This document shows positions 1 through 11,500 of a DNA stretch of 64,000 bases, piece after piece (position 1 is the stretch's first letter; each line of letters starts with the position of its first letter). The notes under the pieces are model-generated. The model saw only the letters and a list, made by a program, of their open reading frames with translations. It was not told where the DNA came from and ran no database searches. The position numbers and the translations under genes were made by a program. Source of the stretch: Sporodiniella umbellata (Eukaryota > Mucoromycota > Mucoromycetes > Mucorales > Rhizopodaceae); the NCBI GenBank assembly GCA_025677835.1, contig JAIXMR010000009.1:62001-126000 (forward strand). The letters are read 5' to 3'.

Positions 1-120
1 CAAAAAGAAATCAAGAAGGTGTTCCTTGACATGGTTCAGTCGGAAGAAGCAGCCTACGGTATTCAGTGCTTCTTCACTAAGCAAAAACCGGACTGGTCAA
101 CATTACACTCAAAACTATAA
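1..120 (+). CDS. Crotonase-family (enoyl-CoA hydratase/isomerase) protein, C-terminal end, peroxisomal
   Basis: Only the last 39 codons are in the window; the reading frame is open from base 1 and stops with TAA at 118-120. The tail shows the pattern seen at the end of crotonase-fold enzymes: an acidic SEEAAYGIQCFF helix followed by a K-P-D-W motif. The final three residues are S-K-L, a classic type 1 peroxisomal targeting signal, so I infer a matrix enzyme of peroxisomal fatty-acid beta-oxidation such as an enoyl-CoA hydratase or isomerase. The exact substrate cannot be read from this fragment. A run of 27 T follows about 95 bases downstream. Family assignment is moderate; the SKL signal is directly visible. 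Confidence 0.6.
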   Translation, partial: QKEIKKVFLDMVQSEEAAYGIQCFFTKQKPDWSTLHSKL

Positions 121-332
121 TATGCCGTTTGTACTACGAGTAATACCAATAATAAAAGAAGAGCTGTCTTTCTATGCTTGTCTTTATCGTGCGAACTAAG
201 TGGCTGCTACGGGGGTTTTTTTTTTTTTTTTTTTTTTTTTTTAGGATCAAAATGCAATAATCCAGTGCGTTTATTATCGTCTATTTTGTGTATTTGACCA
301 TAGTAAAGAAAAAAAAAGTTTTTTTTGGGTGT

Positions 333-611
333 TTATTTCTTGACAGCGGCAAGAGCCTTCTCGGTACCCTTCTTGGCGAAACGTTGGTTACGAAGGAACT
401 TGGCATCCAACTATAAAAGAAATTAGATATTCGACTCTTGTTATTAAAGCTGGATCACTTACACCCTTGACAGAGCGGTATTTGTGGGTGGCAGTCTTCT
501 TGATACCGTTACGGTGAGCCTTCTTGTCTAATGCCAATGTAAGTTTAAAATGACGGAGATTGTGCAGGACTTACTTTGGTTGTGGTTGGTGTGGTTCTTA
601 GACTTGGCCAT
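333..611 (-). CDS. RPL29: 60S ribosomal protein L29 (eL29)
   Basis: Small, very basic large-subunit ribosomal protein. Three exons on the minus strand (575-611, 463-527, 333-410) join to 60 codons, giving 59 residues, the family's usual length. The protein opens MAKSKNHTNHNQ, continues with KKAHRNGIKK and ends KGTEKALAAVKK, all typical of eL29. Introns at 528-574 and 411-462 have GTAAGT donors. The gene is too short and too interrupted to appear as one open frame. Its start faces an upstream region with a CCAT microsatellite. Identification is near certain. Confidence 0.95.
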
Positions 612-1334
612 TTTTTATATCAAATACCCTATAATAGCATTCAACTGATTAAAAACCATTCATCCACCCGTCCATCCATCCATCCATCCATCCGTTGTTT
701 ATTATGATTGTAGACTGACCTTTATCGATGTTTTAAAAAAAAGAAGGAAAGGATGTGTTGAAGTCTTATTTTGGTAATCATTAGCTGGCAAGGGATCTCT
801 GAGAAAAAAAAAAGAGGCGAGGGAGCGGACCCGGACCGGACTGTGTGCCTGTCTTATGAGGGTGGATGACGATTTGGATCGTAACCATTCTCCTGTTGCT
901 GTAGAGTGGCTGATCCAGAGATATATAAGGAAACAGAGCAACGAGCGTAGACTTGGAGCTTTTTATGAGGCATTTATGTAAAACAAAACAATCCTTAAAT
1001 TGGTTTCAAAAAGGGAGAAAATGTGAAAGGAAAGTCGAGGATTTCATATGTCTACCTTCTCCGAATATTTGCCCTTTTTCTGGGCCATAAAAAAATGAAT
1101 AAATAGGAGAAAGAAAAACAGAAGCCCTTTTCTTTCTTTAATCACTTTCTATTACCCTTTGAACATACTCTCAGATCTAACGTAACTGATCTGTCTCATA
1201 AGAAAAGCAAAGACTACTTTTTTGAAACCAATTGATGAAAAGTAGAGACACAAGCATTACAACCTATTCAGTTTCATTTTCAAGCGTTGCTTCATTATTT
1301 CATCCTCCCATTATTCTTGCCCAGTAGATCTATC
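612..1334. promoter_or_regulatory. Divergent intergenic region between RPL29 and a small unknown gene
   Basis: About 720 bases separate the RPL29 start (minus) from the next start (plus), so this is a shared upstream region. It contains a CCAT tetranucleotide microsatellite at about 664-693 and a TATA-like ATATATAA at about 919-927. A weak minus-strand frame at 702-941 is low complexity and I do not call it a gene. Confidence 0.4.
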
Positions 1335-1718
1335 ATGCTTAATAACAACAACAAGCGTCTTTCGCCCAGACAGGTAGCCAACAAAGCTCTTTCTTTGGCT
1401 GTCAAGAAGCTGGACCGTGATGACAAAAGAAAAAGACCTCAGTACTCGGTGCGTGAAAGGCTTCTATTATCCCATACAATGGCCAGAGCTGAAGACGTAC
1501 TCAACAAGAAAAACCATACCCAAACCCACAAGCCAGAAACAGCGCCTGTCGAAAAGATGGCGATACCCAAAAAGGAAAAGAAACAGTCCTCTGATGAGTC
1601 ACTTTTGGCAGTAGCCGTAGCCGTTTACTCTTACCAGAAAAACATGACTTTTGGTGACTGCAGACCCATTCCAATGCACCATCTTCCTATTGCTCCCGGC
1701 ATGGCTACAACCATGTAG
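1335..1718 (+). CDS. Small basic protein of unknown function
   Basis: Single-exon frame of 127 codons from the ATG at 1335, preceded by a CT-rich leader. An in-frame ATG at 1287 would add 16 hydrophobic residues, but I prefer 1335 because what follows is soluble and basic. The protein has a lysine/arginine-rich first half (KKLDRDDKRKRPQYSVRER), a KKEKKQ patch near residue 80, a short alanine/valine segment and a proline/methionine-rich tail. No known domain is recognisable. Composition suggests a nuclear or nucleic-acid-associated protein, but that is weak inference. It lies convergent to the aminotransferase gene, with about 120 bases between stops. It could also be a non-coding transcript. 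Confidence 0.45.
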   Translation: MLNNNNKRLSPRQVANKALSLAVKKLDRDDKRKRPQYSVRERLLLSHTMARAEDVLNKKNHTQTHKPETAPVEKMAIPKKEKKQSSDESLLAVAVAVYSYQKNMTFGDCRPIPMHHLPIAPGMATTM

Positions 1719-1839
1719 AAGCGATTCTTATTTATTCTCACACAAATAAAAAGACTTTTTTTTGAAATTTATTATTTCTAGCGGGAATTCCCGTATTCTT
1801 ATTCCGTTTCTCTCCGGAGGTTTCGTGCATTCTTGTGTA

Positions 1840-3438
1840 TTAGATGTATGCGTGTAATTTTCTTAGTCTCTCTACGGCTTGCTCTAGTACGTCATTTGTC
1901 TTACAGTAGGCAAATCGAGCATACTTGGATGCCAGCGCTCTGTGCTCCGCCATGTAAAAATCAGAGGGGGAATAGCGCACACGCCAATCTCCTTCGTGAG
2001 CCAATAACACATCTTAAAATCGTCGCCTTTGTCGTCCAACAAGGTTGGAAATTCATAGTCCTTTGGTATTTGGATCTTGCTGGTGTTCACTAACAGATAA
2101 TAGGCTCCGTCAGGTACAGTGTAAGGAAGCTTGAGTTCGTCGAATACTTTGGAAATAATACTTCTTTTTTCGATATACTCATCGATTTGCTGTTCGAACA
2201 ATGGCTCCTTCAGAGAGGCTTCAATGCCAGCAGCTACTGCTTCCTGGCAAGGGGAATTGACGCAAAACACAACTCGCAACTGAGCTGCATATGCATGCTG
2301 AATTAACTCTTCAGGGCCAATCAGCCATCCCACACGCCAGCCAGTGGCTGCAAAGCTTTTTCCTCCAGAACCTACGGTGATCGTTCTGTCCCAGAATTTG
2401 TTACCAATTCTAGGTATTTTATTGTAAGGAGGGTAGTACAGGCGATCGTACTAATAGCAAGCTAGTTAGAGTCTTTTTTTTTTTTTTGGATAACAAACAA
2501 GTCTTACCACTTCGTCAGATACAATCAATAGGTTGTGTTTTTCGGCGATTTTTCCAATGCTCTCTAACTCTTCCTCATTAAAAACTTTGCCCACTGGGTT
2601 GTGAGGGGTGTTAATCATAATCATTTTAGTTCTGTCGGTAATTTTGGATTCTAGTTCTTCAATATCCAAACGCCATTCACTAGCAGAAACCACTCTTTGG
2701 TCAGCATCTGCAGGAGGTCTGAGAGGCACACAAACAGGTACACCACCATTCATGGTAATATTAGACTAAACCAACGTTTATAATTTTTTCTTTTTTTTTT
2801 TTTTTTTTAAAAAAGAAAAAAAAAAACTTTACTATGTATTGATCAAAAAAAGGCTCCATAAGTAACACTTCATCGCCTGTATTCAAAAAAGCAGCCATGA
2901 CAGCAAAAATCCCTTCATTAGCACCTGCCGTCACTAACAAATGTTTTTCTGGGTCAAGTTCTCGGCCTTCGAATTGTTTTGTATAAGAAGCTGATAATGC
3001 ATGCCTTAAACGTAAAAGCCCTTTTGGGTGGCTATATTAAGAAGATTAAGAAAGGAAAAGGAAAGGATAAAGAACAAAAATTTACCTGTATTGATTTAGG
3101 TCGGCTTTCTCTAAAGCAGCCTGACATGCATTTCGGACAACCGCAGACGGTTTATAGCTTTAAAGAAAAAATAACTTTAACGATTTGCTGTTGAATAAAC
3201 AACAAGTATATTACTTCATAAAACCTTGACCTAGATTGATAGCCTTTGACTCATTGGCAAGAGGAGTAAAAATGGACCAGACTAAAGATAGACAGTTACT
3301 TGTTTAAATTACATTTTATTGAATTTAAAATATACCATCTCTTCCAAACCCTGAAACCCGCTCAGAAGGTTTGATTCTTGTAGAATAAGCGAGGAAAGGC
3401 ATACGTCTGATAGGCGTTCGAATGATAGATAGAAGCAT
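1840..3438 (-). CDS. BNA3: Kynurenine--oxoglutarate transaminase / glutamine transaminase K (apparent frameshift)
   Basis: Class I/II PLP-dependent aminotransferase that converts kynurenine to kynurenic acid with a 2-oxo acid acceptor. Six exons (3336-3438, 3215-3281, 3086-3157, 2833-3031, 2508-2765, 1840-2450) give about 436 residues, typical of the family. Visible motifs include NLGQGFMNY near the N-terminus, VTAGANEGIFAV, the PHNPVGKVF substrate loop, SDEV, and the PLP-lysine segment TVGSGGKSFAATGWRVGW. Basic N-terminal residues (MLLSIIRTPIRRMPFLAYST) resemble a mitochondrial presequence. The last exon is open only if one base is added in the G5 run at 1966-1970: the frame leaves AIPP one base early, while the correct continuation (SDFYMAEHRALASKYARF) sits in the next frame. 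The exon sum is one short of a multiple of three, matching a single missing base. Confidence 0.88.
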
Positions 3439-5755
3439 TTTGTACAAAAATTATATTTGCTTTAAATACTTTTTTTTTTTTAAAAAAAAAAAAAGGGTAA
3501 AAAGTAGAAAAAAAAAAAACCGCATACTCTTTTTTTTTTGAACAGCGATAATGTCACCAACAAGTAAGGGGGGTTTTTTTTTTCAGAGCTTGTAATTGTT
3601 CATTTGAAAACCTGCAGTTTGCTAATTTCTTTTAAATTTTCTTCCTATATAAAGATTCTAAATCCGTTTTGTGTTCTTTATGTCTGCTTGTTTTCATCTA
3701 ATAGTAACCCGCTTGAGCTCTGTTCTTCTGACTATATTTTTTTTTCTTATGCACAAAGACACATATGGAAAGTAGAGTCCCTTTTCTGTTTAAATCGGAC
3801 TCACATTGTGCATTGGCTATACATAGAGTCAGCCTTGTATTGAAGCTCAAATTTAGCAGGTCGTACAGTAAATCCCGATCTGTTTTGTGAGTATATCGAA
3901 TGCGGGGTAACTGCTAGAAGCGCGTTAAGCATTGCCAATTGACATTTGAAGGTTTATCCGTCTTGAATAAAATAAAAAAAAGGTACATGATTCAAGCAAC
4001 TATTACTGTAGGCAATTACCTACGGCTATATATATATATCTACTCAGCATGCATTCCACGATAAACTAACCAGTCAATTGTTCATAATGATGTTCTGTAC
4101 CGTTATGGAACATGCAGGTTTTGACAACATAGGCTGTATTCGTTTTAGTGTTTTCTGGTGCCTGTAAATCGGGCGATACTTTTTAATAAAAGACAAACTT
4201 ACTAAATACCTTTTACGCATTAAACAAGTGTCTTTAGCTTATAATAAAAACTTTGGAATAGGTAGCGCTTTGTATTTGAAATCAAATCTGCAGTTAGAAT
4301 GGCGTCAAGATGATTGAATGCACAGATGAATCTTATTTGGACGGACTGTGCTTCACTTTTGCCTTTTTTTCTTTTTTCAGCACCTGAACTGTAAAAGATC
4401 TAAGACTTGTTTTGACAACAACAAATGTCACAGCATAAGTAACAACCGTCTTGCAACTTTTCAAAATTCAGGACCATCTCAAGAATCTATGCATTCATTT
4501 TTGTTTTGAACCAATTACTAATTTCGTTTATCAATGAGAGTTTATGTTCAACGGCTTAACCATTTGGCGATTGTAAATCAGTCTTTATTGAGTAATTAAT
4601 AATACTAAGAAAAAACAAAAAATGTATTTTTATTTATGGCTTTTACCAATAAAAGTTTGCGTTGTGTAGACTTTAACATTAGCTTCTTAAACGGGTAATC
4701 CTTTTCCATGTAAAAAAAAAAGGAGGGGGGAGGAGAGGGTTTGGCCGATTCTCATCCTTTTTGGCTTTTCAGTGGTTTATTCAGTCAATTGGTTTGATCT
4801 TGAAACTTACAAACCAATCCCAACATACAGGTCCCTGATCGAATGTATCGTGCTGTAGACTGTAGCCCACTCTTCATAAAAACCTGTTTTTTGTCTGAAT
4901 AGATTTCCGAGTTTATTATTACGACGTAGGGTGCCGTCGTGAGTTACTTTGTTTTTATTTGAGCTGCAAAAGGACCTTGTGCTGAATTAGGTGTTTACGA
5001 TCTATCTTATCCTTTTGTGTCTTGACAGTGATTTTTCAGGGTTTTTTCCATAAGCTTTCTCTAAACGTGTGTAATGATAAAGTCAAAAGGATGACCAGTA
5101 TTTTTTTTGAAAGAAACTAAAACCCCTTTGCATATCAATTGGCTTACAAAACAGAGAGGTCTTTGATATGAAACTAAGTTGCAAGAACCAAATAGTAAAA
5201 GTTCAAGTAATTACTCTTCCTTAAGCCTGTGTGCTGCTAATATTTGTTTGGTCACAATTAGTTTACGGTTTACGGCTAAAGGAGCTATGGGATAAAAAAG
5301 AACAGGACGGAAAAAATTCCAAAAAAAGTAAAATAAAAGATTAACAGCGTATCTCCTATCTCTTAATACATGTGCCTGAATATAAAATTCGAGGTGACTC
5401 TTGTTTGTATACAAACCAACCTTGAGAAATAAGGTTGTGGCAAAACGTAGCATTTTCTAAATAGGGTTGAGTTAGCAAAAAAAAAAAAAAAAAAAAGAAG
5501 GAGGGGGGCTTGTCATATATTCGTTTTTGTGGCTCTTATCTACAGTGTGGCAGAGTTTTATTGAGTAGAGCATTGTATTAGTTTTCTACGTCCCGGGGAT
5601 TCTAAGGTAGTATTCGAGCCAATAATATAGGCTACATTTATTTGAATGCCAGTAACTTTGTCTAAATTATTTTTCTCATCATTAGGGGGAAGAAGAAATA
5701 ACCAAAAAAAAAAATAGGGCTTTCTTTTTTTATTTATTAAAGTGCATTTCGTTGG
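3439..5755. other. Intergenic region, no supported gene
   Basis: This 2.3 kb divergent interval lies between the aminotransferase and dynein intermediate chain starts. It is rich in A/T runs, such as those around 3470-3540 and 5480-5500. The longest frame is a minus-strand stretch at 5211-5453 encoding 80 residues with hydrophobic and basic segments. It matches no family I know and has no supporting context, so I leave it uncalled. I recognise no tRNA or repeat element. Confidence 0.35.
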
Positions 5756-8426
5756 ATGGATCGTAGAAAAGAAGAATTAGAGAAAAAAAGACAAAAGCTA
5801 GCCGAACTTAGAAGAGCTCGAGAGGAAAGAAGAGCTTTGTTAGAAAGTCAATCTACACAATCCACTTCTGTAAGGATTTATTTTCTAAATTGAAGTGAAG
5901 CCTGTAACTGAATTCTTCTTTTTTTTTTTTTTTTTTTTTTTGAAAGACGACTACATCTACAACAGCTGGAAGAGATAGAAAGGCTATAGATGACCTTGTT
6001 GCTTTGGTATTGGGTGAACGCCCTTCCACTCCTAATACAACAGTAGCTAGTGGAAGTGATCGAGGCTCTGATGCAGGTTCCGAATTCTCAAACTCACGTC
6101 CAGCCTCAGCTAACTTTGGATACTCATCTCCCGGAACGCCAGTTAGTGCGTAAGTATATTTTATATCCTATGTTTGTGCTTTTTACTCAGTATTCTCTAA
6201 ACCATATACACATACATATATAGAGCGGATGCAAGACTATCCATGGTTTCATCGGCTTCTCAGCCTACTCAACCTCAAAGTGTAACAGAGCTAAGCGAAC
6301 AACAAGCTCTTATTGCCGATATTCCCCCACTTGTAAACAAATCGCGTTTTCTTTTGACACTAAAATGCTTACTTTTTTTTTTTATCTGTTTGTTAGGAAC
6401 AAGTTGTGTACAGTAAAGAGATTCAAACTACAGACGGCACTTTAGAAGCACCCGAAATCGATGAAGAAGAAATCAGAAGGCAAATAACTGAAGAGTTTGA
6501 ATTGAGAGAAAAACAAAAGATAGCACAATTAGAAGAAGAAATAAGAAAGGCAGAACAAGAAAAACACGAAGAAGTGAAAGGTTTTGTCTTGGCTGTTTAA
6601 AGACAAACCTGCTTTTACTCATTCGTCTTGATTTATTAGAGCTTACTGACGAGGAAGCCAAAGTTATCCAAAAGTCAAGTGAATTCATTGAGTTTGTTGA
6701 TAGTTCTTCAAAATTAGTTGAAAGAGCACTGAATGAAAAATACGACTTTATGAAAGATTATACCCTTGGCATTGATGTTGAAAAGTACGAAAAACAGGAA
6801 AAGGGACCAAAATCCCCCTTTTTTTCTTCCTTAAAAAAAAAACTATAGAGCTAACTGTAAATATATCTTTAGCGAGGAAAGCTCTGGTAAACATGTCAAA
6901 TTTGTATGTGAATTTTGGGATGAAAAATGGTGCAAAAACAGATCTGTTACTGATGTCAATTGGTCTCTCAAAGTAAGTTAAAACAGCGACTGCCATAACA
7001 AAGACACTTTTTAATTCAATCTGATCTATAAATATTCTTATTGACTAACACAAACAAAACGAACCAAAAGTATCCAGAACTGATTGTGTCTTCTTATAAC
7101 AAAAACCCTCTTGCGCCCAACGAACCAGATGGTATTGCTGCCGTTTGGAATTTACATTTGTTAGATCGGCCTGAGTTTGTGTTTCATTCTCAGGTAAGCC
7201 TCTCTAAAGAGGACTCGAAATTCACTCATGTTCATAAAACCTTGATAGTCTGATGTACTCAGTGCTATGTTCAGTAAGTTCCATCCCAATTACGTTATTG
7301 GTGGTACGTATTCAGGCCAAATTGTTCTCTGGGATACTCGAGCCAAATCTCTTCCGGTCTTGAAAACACCCCTATCTGCCGGTGGACATACTCATCCTGT
7401 CTACTCCATTAAAATGGTTGGTACTCAAAATGCCCACAACTTGATTTCTGCAAGTACCGATGGATTTGTTTGTTCATGGCAACTGGATATGCTTGCACAA
7501 CCCCAAGACTATCTTGAGCTGCTTCACTCTGCTCACAATAAGACGGACGAAGTCTCCGTTACCTGTTTAGGCTTTCCCGATAACGAAACGACTGCATTTT
7601 GGGCTGGTACAGAAGAAGGAAATGTGTATCAAGCTAACCGATATGACCGGGCTGGAAGGTAAAATCTGCTCTTTATTTAGATATAGATACATATATATGC
7701 AACAAACTGACAAATGCATATATATATATATATACAAACAGCAAAGCAGGTATCAATCAGCACGATACCTATCGCAGCCACCACGGTATGGTAACGGGAA
7801 TCGATTTCCACCCCTTACACGGCCCAGTTGATTTTTCTGATCTCTATTTAACTTCCTCTGTCGATTGGACAGTCAAGCTTTGGCGAGCGAAGGTAAGTGG
7901 ATTGTCTAGTTTTGTCCCCTTCAGAACAGGATCTCATTATTTCCTTTTTCTTTTTCCAATCTAGTCTATTTCAAAAACCTCAACCCAGCCTACAAACATC
8001 ACTCCCCTTTATTCTTTTGAACATGCAGATGACTACATTTACGATGTGAAGTGGTCGCCCACTCATCCTGCTTTGTTTGGCACGGTGGATGGTACAGGAC
8101 AATTTGATTTATGGAATTTGAATGCTGATACCGAAGAGCCTTTTGTAAGTACACAGGTTGGATCAGGCAAAGCTTTGAACAAATTGGCCTGGGATAAAGA
8201 CGGGAAAAAGACAGCAATTGGCTCAAGCGATGGCCGTGTTTATGTCTATGATGTGGGAGAGGTAAAAAAAAAAAAAAAAAAAAAAAAGGCCCATATGCCT
8301 ATATAGGGTGAGACTCACTTCAATGCATTTTAGTTGGCCAATCCTAAGCAAGAAGATTGGAGCTTATTGCAGAAAAATATCACTGAAATGATTTCTAATC
8401 AAGAAAATCCTTCCACTTCGAAATAA
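5756..8426 (+). CDS. Cytoplasmic dynein intermediate chain
   Basis: Non-catalytic dynein subunit that links the motor to dynactin and to the light chains. About ten exons. The start at 5756 opens [20 protein letters not shown], the charged coiled coil that binds p150-Glued in this family. A serine-rich linker follows, then SKEIQTTD (about 6415-6440), a good LC8 light-chain motif of the K-x-I-Q-T type, then an acidic coiled coil. The C-terminal half is a WD40 propeller: [62 protein letters not shown] and [14 protein letters not shown]. Several introns carry long homopolymers (T23 at 5919-5941, A24 directly after the donor at 8262). The stop at 8424-8426 is 131 bases from the convergent NUP159 stop. 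Confidence is high for family, lower for each splice site. Confidence 0.92.
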
Positions 8427-8556
8427 ATCTTTTTGATACCTAACAAACGCTTGGATTCTATAGAGTGAAGATACGGGAACTTAACACTTTGTTTATTTGG
8501 AATGTACTGTGCGTTTTATGTGCTTATTGTTTGGGGAAAGAACGCTGAGTCATCAT

Positions 8557-11500
8557 TTAGACGCATGTATTGCTCAACGGAGTTCTTTCTTGTGAGTAAT
8601 TGAACAGTTCAGAGAAAAAAGACTGCGTCTGCATTTGCAACTGAAGAGTTTCATCAGATTGAGCAGAGCTCACGTCTTCATTTTTCTGCTCTTTGGAGTC
8701 TTTACGAATCGACTGTAGTTTGTCTTCCAGCGATTTGATACGATTCTCTGCAGATCGAAGGGTAATAGTACAATCACGTATAAGATGTCGCAGTGTGTAT
8801 GTTGTCAGTTTCCTATTAGTAGTAGTAAGTAATCAGGTTTTCTTTACTGCTTTTTTTTTTTTTTTTTTTTTTACTTTTCGGAAGCATTTGGAACGGGAAT
8901 GAGACTGAGTCTTCGTTTTAACTCTTCGATAAGACTCTCACACTTGACGAAAGTACTTTGAAAAGAGTTTGTTTTAGTCTCTGAGATTTTGAGAAATTCT
9001 GTGTATCGAATTTTTGCGCTGATATCAGAAATCTCTTCCAGATCTTCAGCGCTTAAGCGGTCCTTGCCATCAACAACCTCTTTAGAGTAGATAGTATTCA
9101 GTCTTTCTGCTTGCATAACAACTAAAGTAAAAGAAATAAGCTACAATTATACAGATAGATAGGTTCTTACGATAATGAACAGATCCACATAAATTAGTAA
9201 GCGACGTTAAGAGATCAGCAACCTCATCAGCACACTCAGGCACGCTTTGATTCAATCTCACTAAGATATGGCTGATGCTATTGGTATCGCCTCGCTTCCA
9301 TATATGGTCCGCGTTACTAAGATACTCTTCTTGCTTTAATTGCGAGTCTTCAATACGATGAAAGTTTATATCTTTTCGGATGTCTGACAAAGCAGCACAA
9401 GTCTATTATAGTATTAAACCCAGTATCATAATTCTGAACGATTTATGGCTACTTACAGCTTCGATAGAGTCTTGTACTTCAAAATAGATGTTTTCGAATT
9501 CTTTAGACATTTCCTAATATATCAAGTGTTGGCTTTCAATTATCTACGTCTTGTTACTGCAGTTGGTTAGTTCAATAAAAGGCTTACATGTTCAGCTGTA
9601 GAAACACGAGGGGCTCTAGTCTTTTCTTCGGCAGTCTTAGGAAGCTGTGCAAAGCGTGGAGTGATTTCATGTCGGACAGGACGTTCTATCGTTTTTAATT
9701 TAGCTGAATCCAGTTGTTGTTGAATTTTATCTTCCTCTTCAGCTTGCTTCTGTTTGGCTTCTTCCTCGGCCTGTCGCTTTCTAGCCTCCTCTTCAACTTG
9801 TTTTTGTTTAGCCTCCTCTTCGGCTTGTTTTCGTCTAGCCTCCTCTTCAGCTTGTTTTCGTCTAGCCTCCTCTTCAGCTTGTTTTCGTCTAGCCTCCTCT
9901 TCAGCCTGTTTTTGTCTGCTATCCTCTTCGGCTTGTTTCAGTCTAGCTTCCTCTTCAGCTTTTTTCTGTTTTGTATCTTCTTCTGTCGCCTCCTGCTTTG
10001 TCTCTACAATATCTCTTGTAGTAGGTTGGGTAAAGTTGTTAATAGTATGTTCTGGTTGAATTTCATCCGACTGTAGATCTTCAGACGATTCAGAAAGCTT
10101 ATCCGATAAATCGTTTGACACCTCGCAATTTTCCCCATCGTCAGAATCAGCGCTCTCTTCTTCGGTATGAAGTTCATTACTGGAATTTTCTTGATCTTCA
10201 CTTTCTTCTTCAGAGGATTCATTGGGCTTTTTGAGTTGTATAGGATCTTGTGTAGCATATTTACTATTGGCACTGGTTCCAGAAAAGCCTGATCTAGATG
10301 TTTCCGCTTTCTTTTCAGGCATAAAATCAAGGGCATTCTTTTTCTCACTCTCCGTTGTAGATTGTGAAACAGATGGTTCGGTACCTAGGCTTGGATTTTT
10401 GAAAGTGCCGAAAGGGGTAGATTTTCCAAAGGCGGGATCGGAAACTGATGCATCACCCCAACTCGATGCACTACCAAAACCTGGCTTAGGTGTTTCGGTA
10501 TTACCAAAAGATGAGACACTACCAAAAGCAGACTTGGGTGTATCAGTTTTGCCAAAGCTAGATGTGCTACCAAAAGCAGACTTGGGTGTATCAGTTTTGC
10601 CAAAGCTAGATGTGCTACCAAAAGCAGACTTGGGTGTATCAGTTTTGCCAAAAGATGAAGTACTACCAAAAGCAGGCTTGGGTGTATCAGTTTTGCCAAA
10701 GCTAGATGTGCTACCAAAAGCAGGCTTGGATGTATCAGTTTTGCCAAAAGATGAAGTACTACCAAAAGCAGGCTTGGGTGTATCAGTTTTGCCAAAGCTA
10801 GATGTGCTACCAAAAGCAGGCTTGGATGTATCAGTTTTGCCAAAAGATGAGATACCACCAAAAGTAGGTTTAGCTGGGGTAGCAGCACCAAAGCCAGAAG
10901 TACTACCAAAAGATGAAGTATTACCAAACGTTGGCTGCGAAGTCGATGCAGCACCGAAAGATGAAGAGCTTCCAAAGGCAGGTGCAACAGGGTTTCCAAA
11001 TCCAGAAGACCCAATAGACCCAGTCTGCGTAGAAGTTTTGGCCAAAGATGCAAATGAGGATGTTTGAGCCATACCAGGACCTGTACTGCCAAATGCGTTT
11101 GAGCCAAATGCGGACTGCTGAGGTAGCGTTGAGCCAAAACCACTTGCACTTGGTTTAATTCCAGGAGCAGTAGTACGCATTGCGCTGAAAGAAGGTATCT
11201 TTGCACCTCCAAGAGATCCAAAAGAAGGTGTATTGTTTGTGCTATTCAACGCTGCACCAAATGCACCAACAACGGGCTGTTGTGACGCTGTGGTTGAAGA
11301 TGGTTGGGAAAAGTCGGTTGGGTTATCAGTCGGAGGCTGGATGGTGAAAACGTCCTCAGCGCTTACCATACCGCTGTAGCTCTTGGTTTGTCTAGCTAAA
11401 CTATTACAATAAATATGATAGGCACATATGTGACCTTCATTTGTCAAAAACAAAAACATAGGCATTGGCGGTACTGGTGTATCGCTTTCTGATGCATCGA

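Noticed and set aside
702..941. 79-codon minus-strand frame
   Set aside because: Lies in the RPL29 upstream region, low complexity, no family.
5211..5453. 80-codon minus-strand frame with hydrophobic and basic segments
   Set aside because: Some protein-like character, but no family, no splice context and isolated in a 2.3 kb AT-rich interval; insufficient support.
9714..10076. Leucine/phenylalanine/serine-rich plus-strand frames resembling a membrane protein
   Set aside because: Antisense shadow of the 27-nt charged repeats of NUP159.
10430..10870. Regularly spaced repeats resembling an array
   Set aside because: Repeats are adjacent, coding and a multiple of three with no unique spacers, so not a CRISPR array.
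10222..11067. 281-codon plus-strand frame opposite NUP159
   Set aside because: It is the antisense shadow of the 48-nt FG repeats, whose period keeps all frames open; the minus strand encodes the recognised nucleoporin.
10385..11221. 278-codon leucine-rich minus-strand frame in NUP159
   Set aside because: Alternative frame of the same FG repeats; composition is dictated by the repeat and no family matches.
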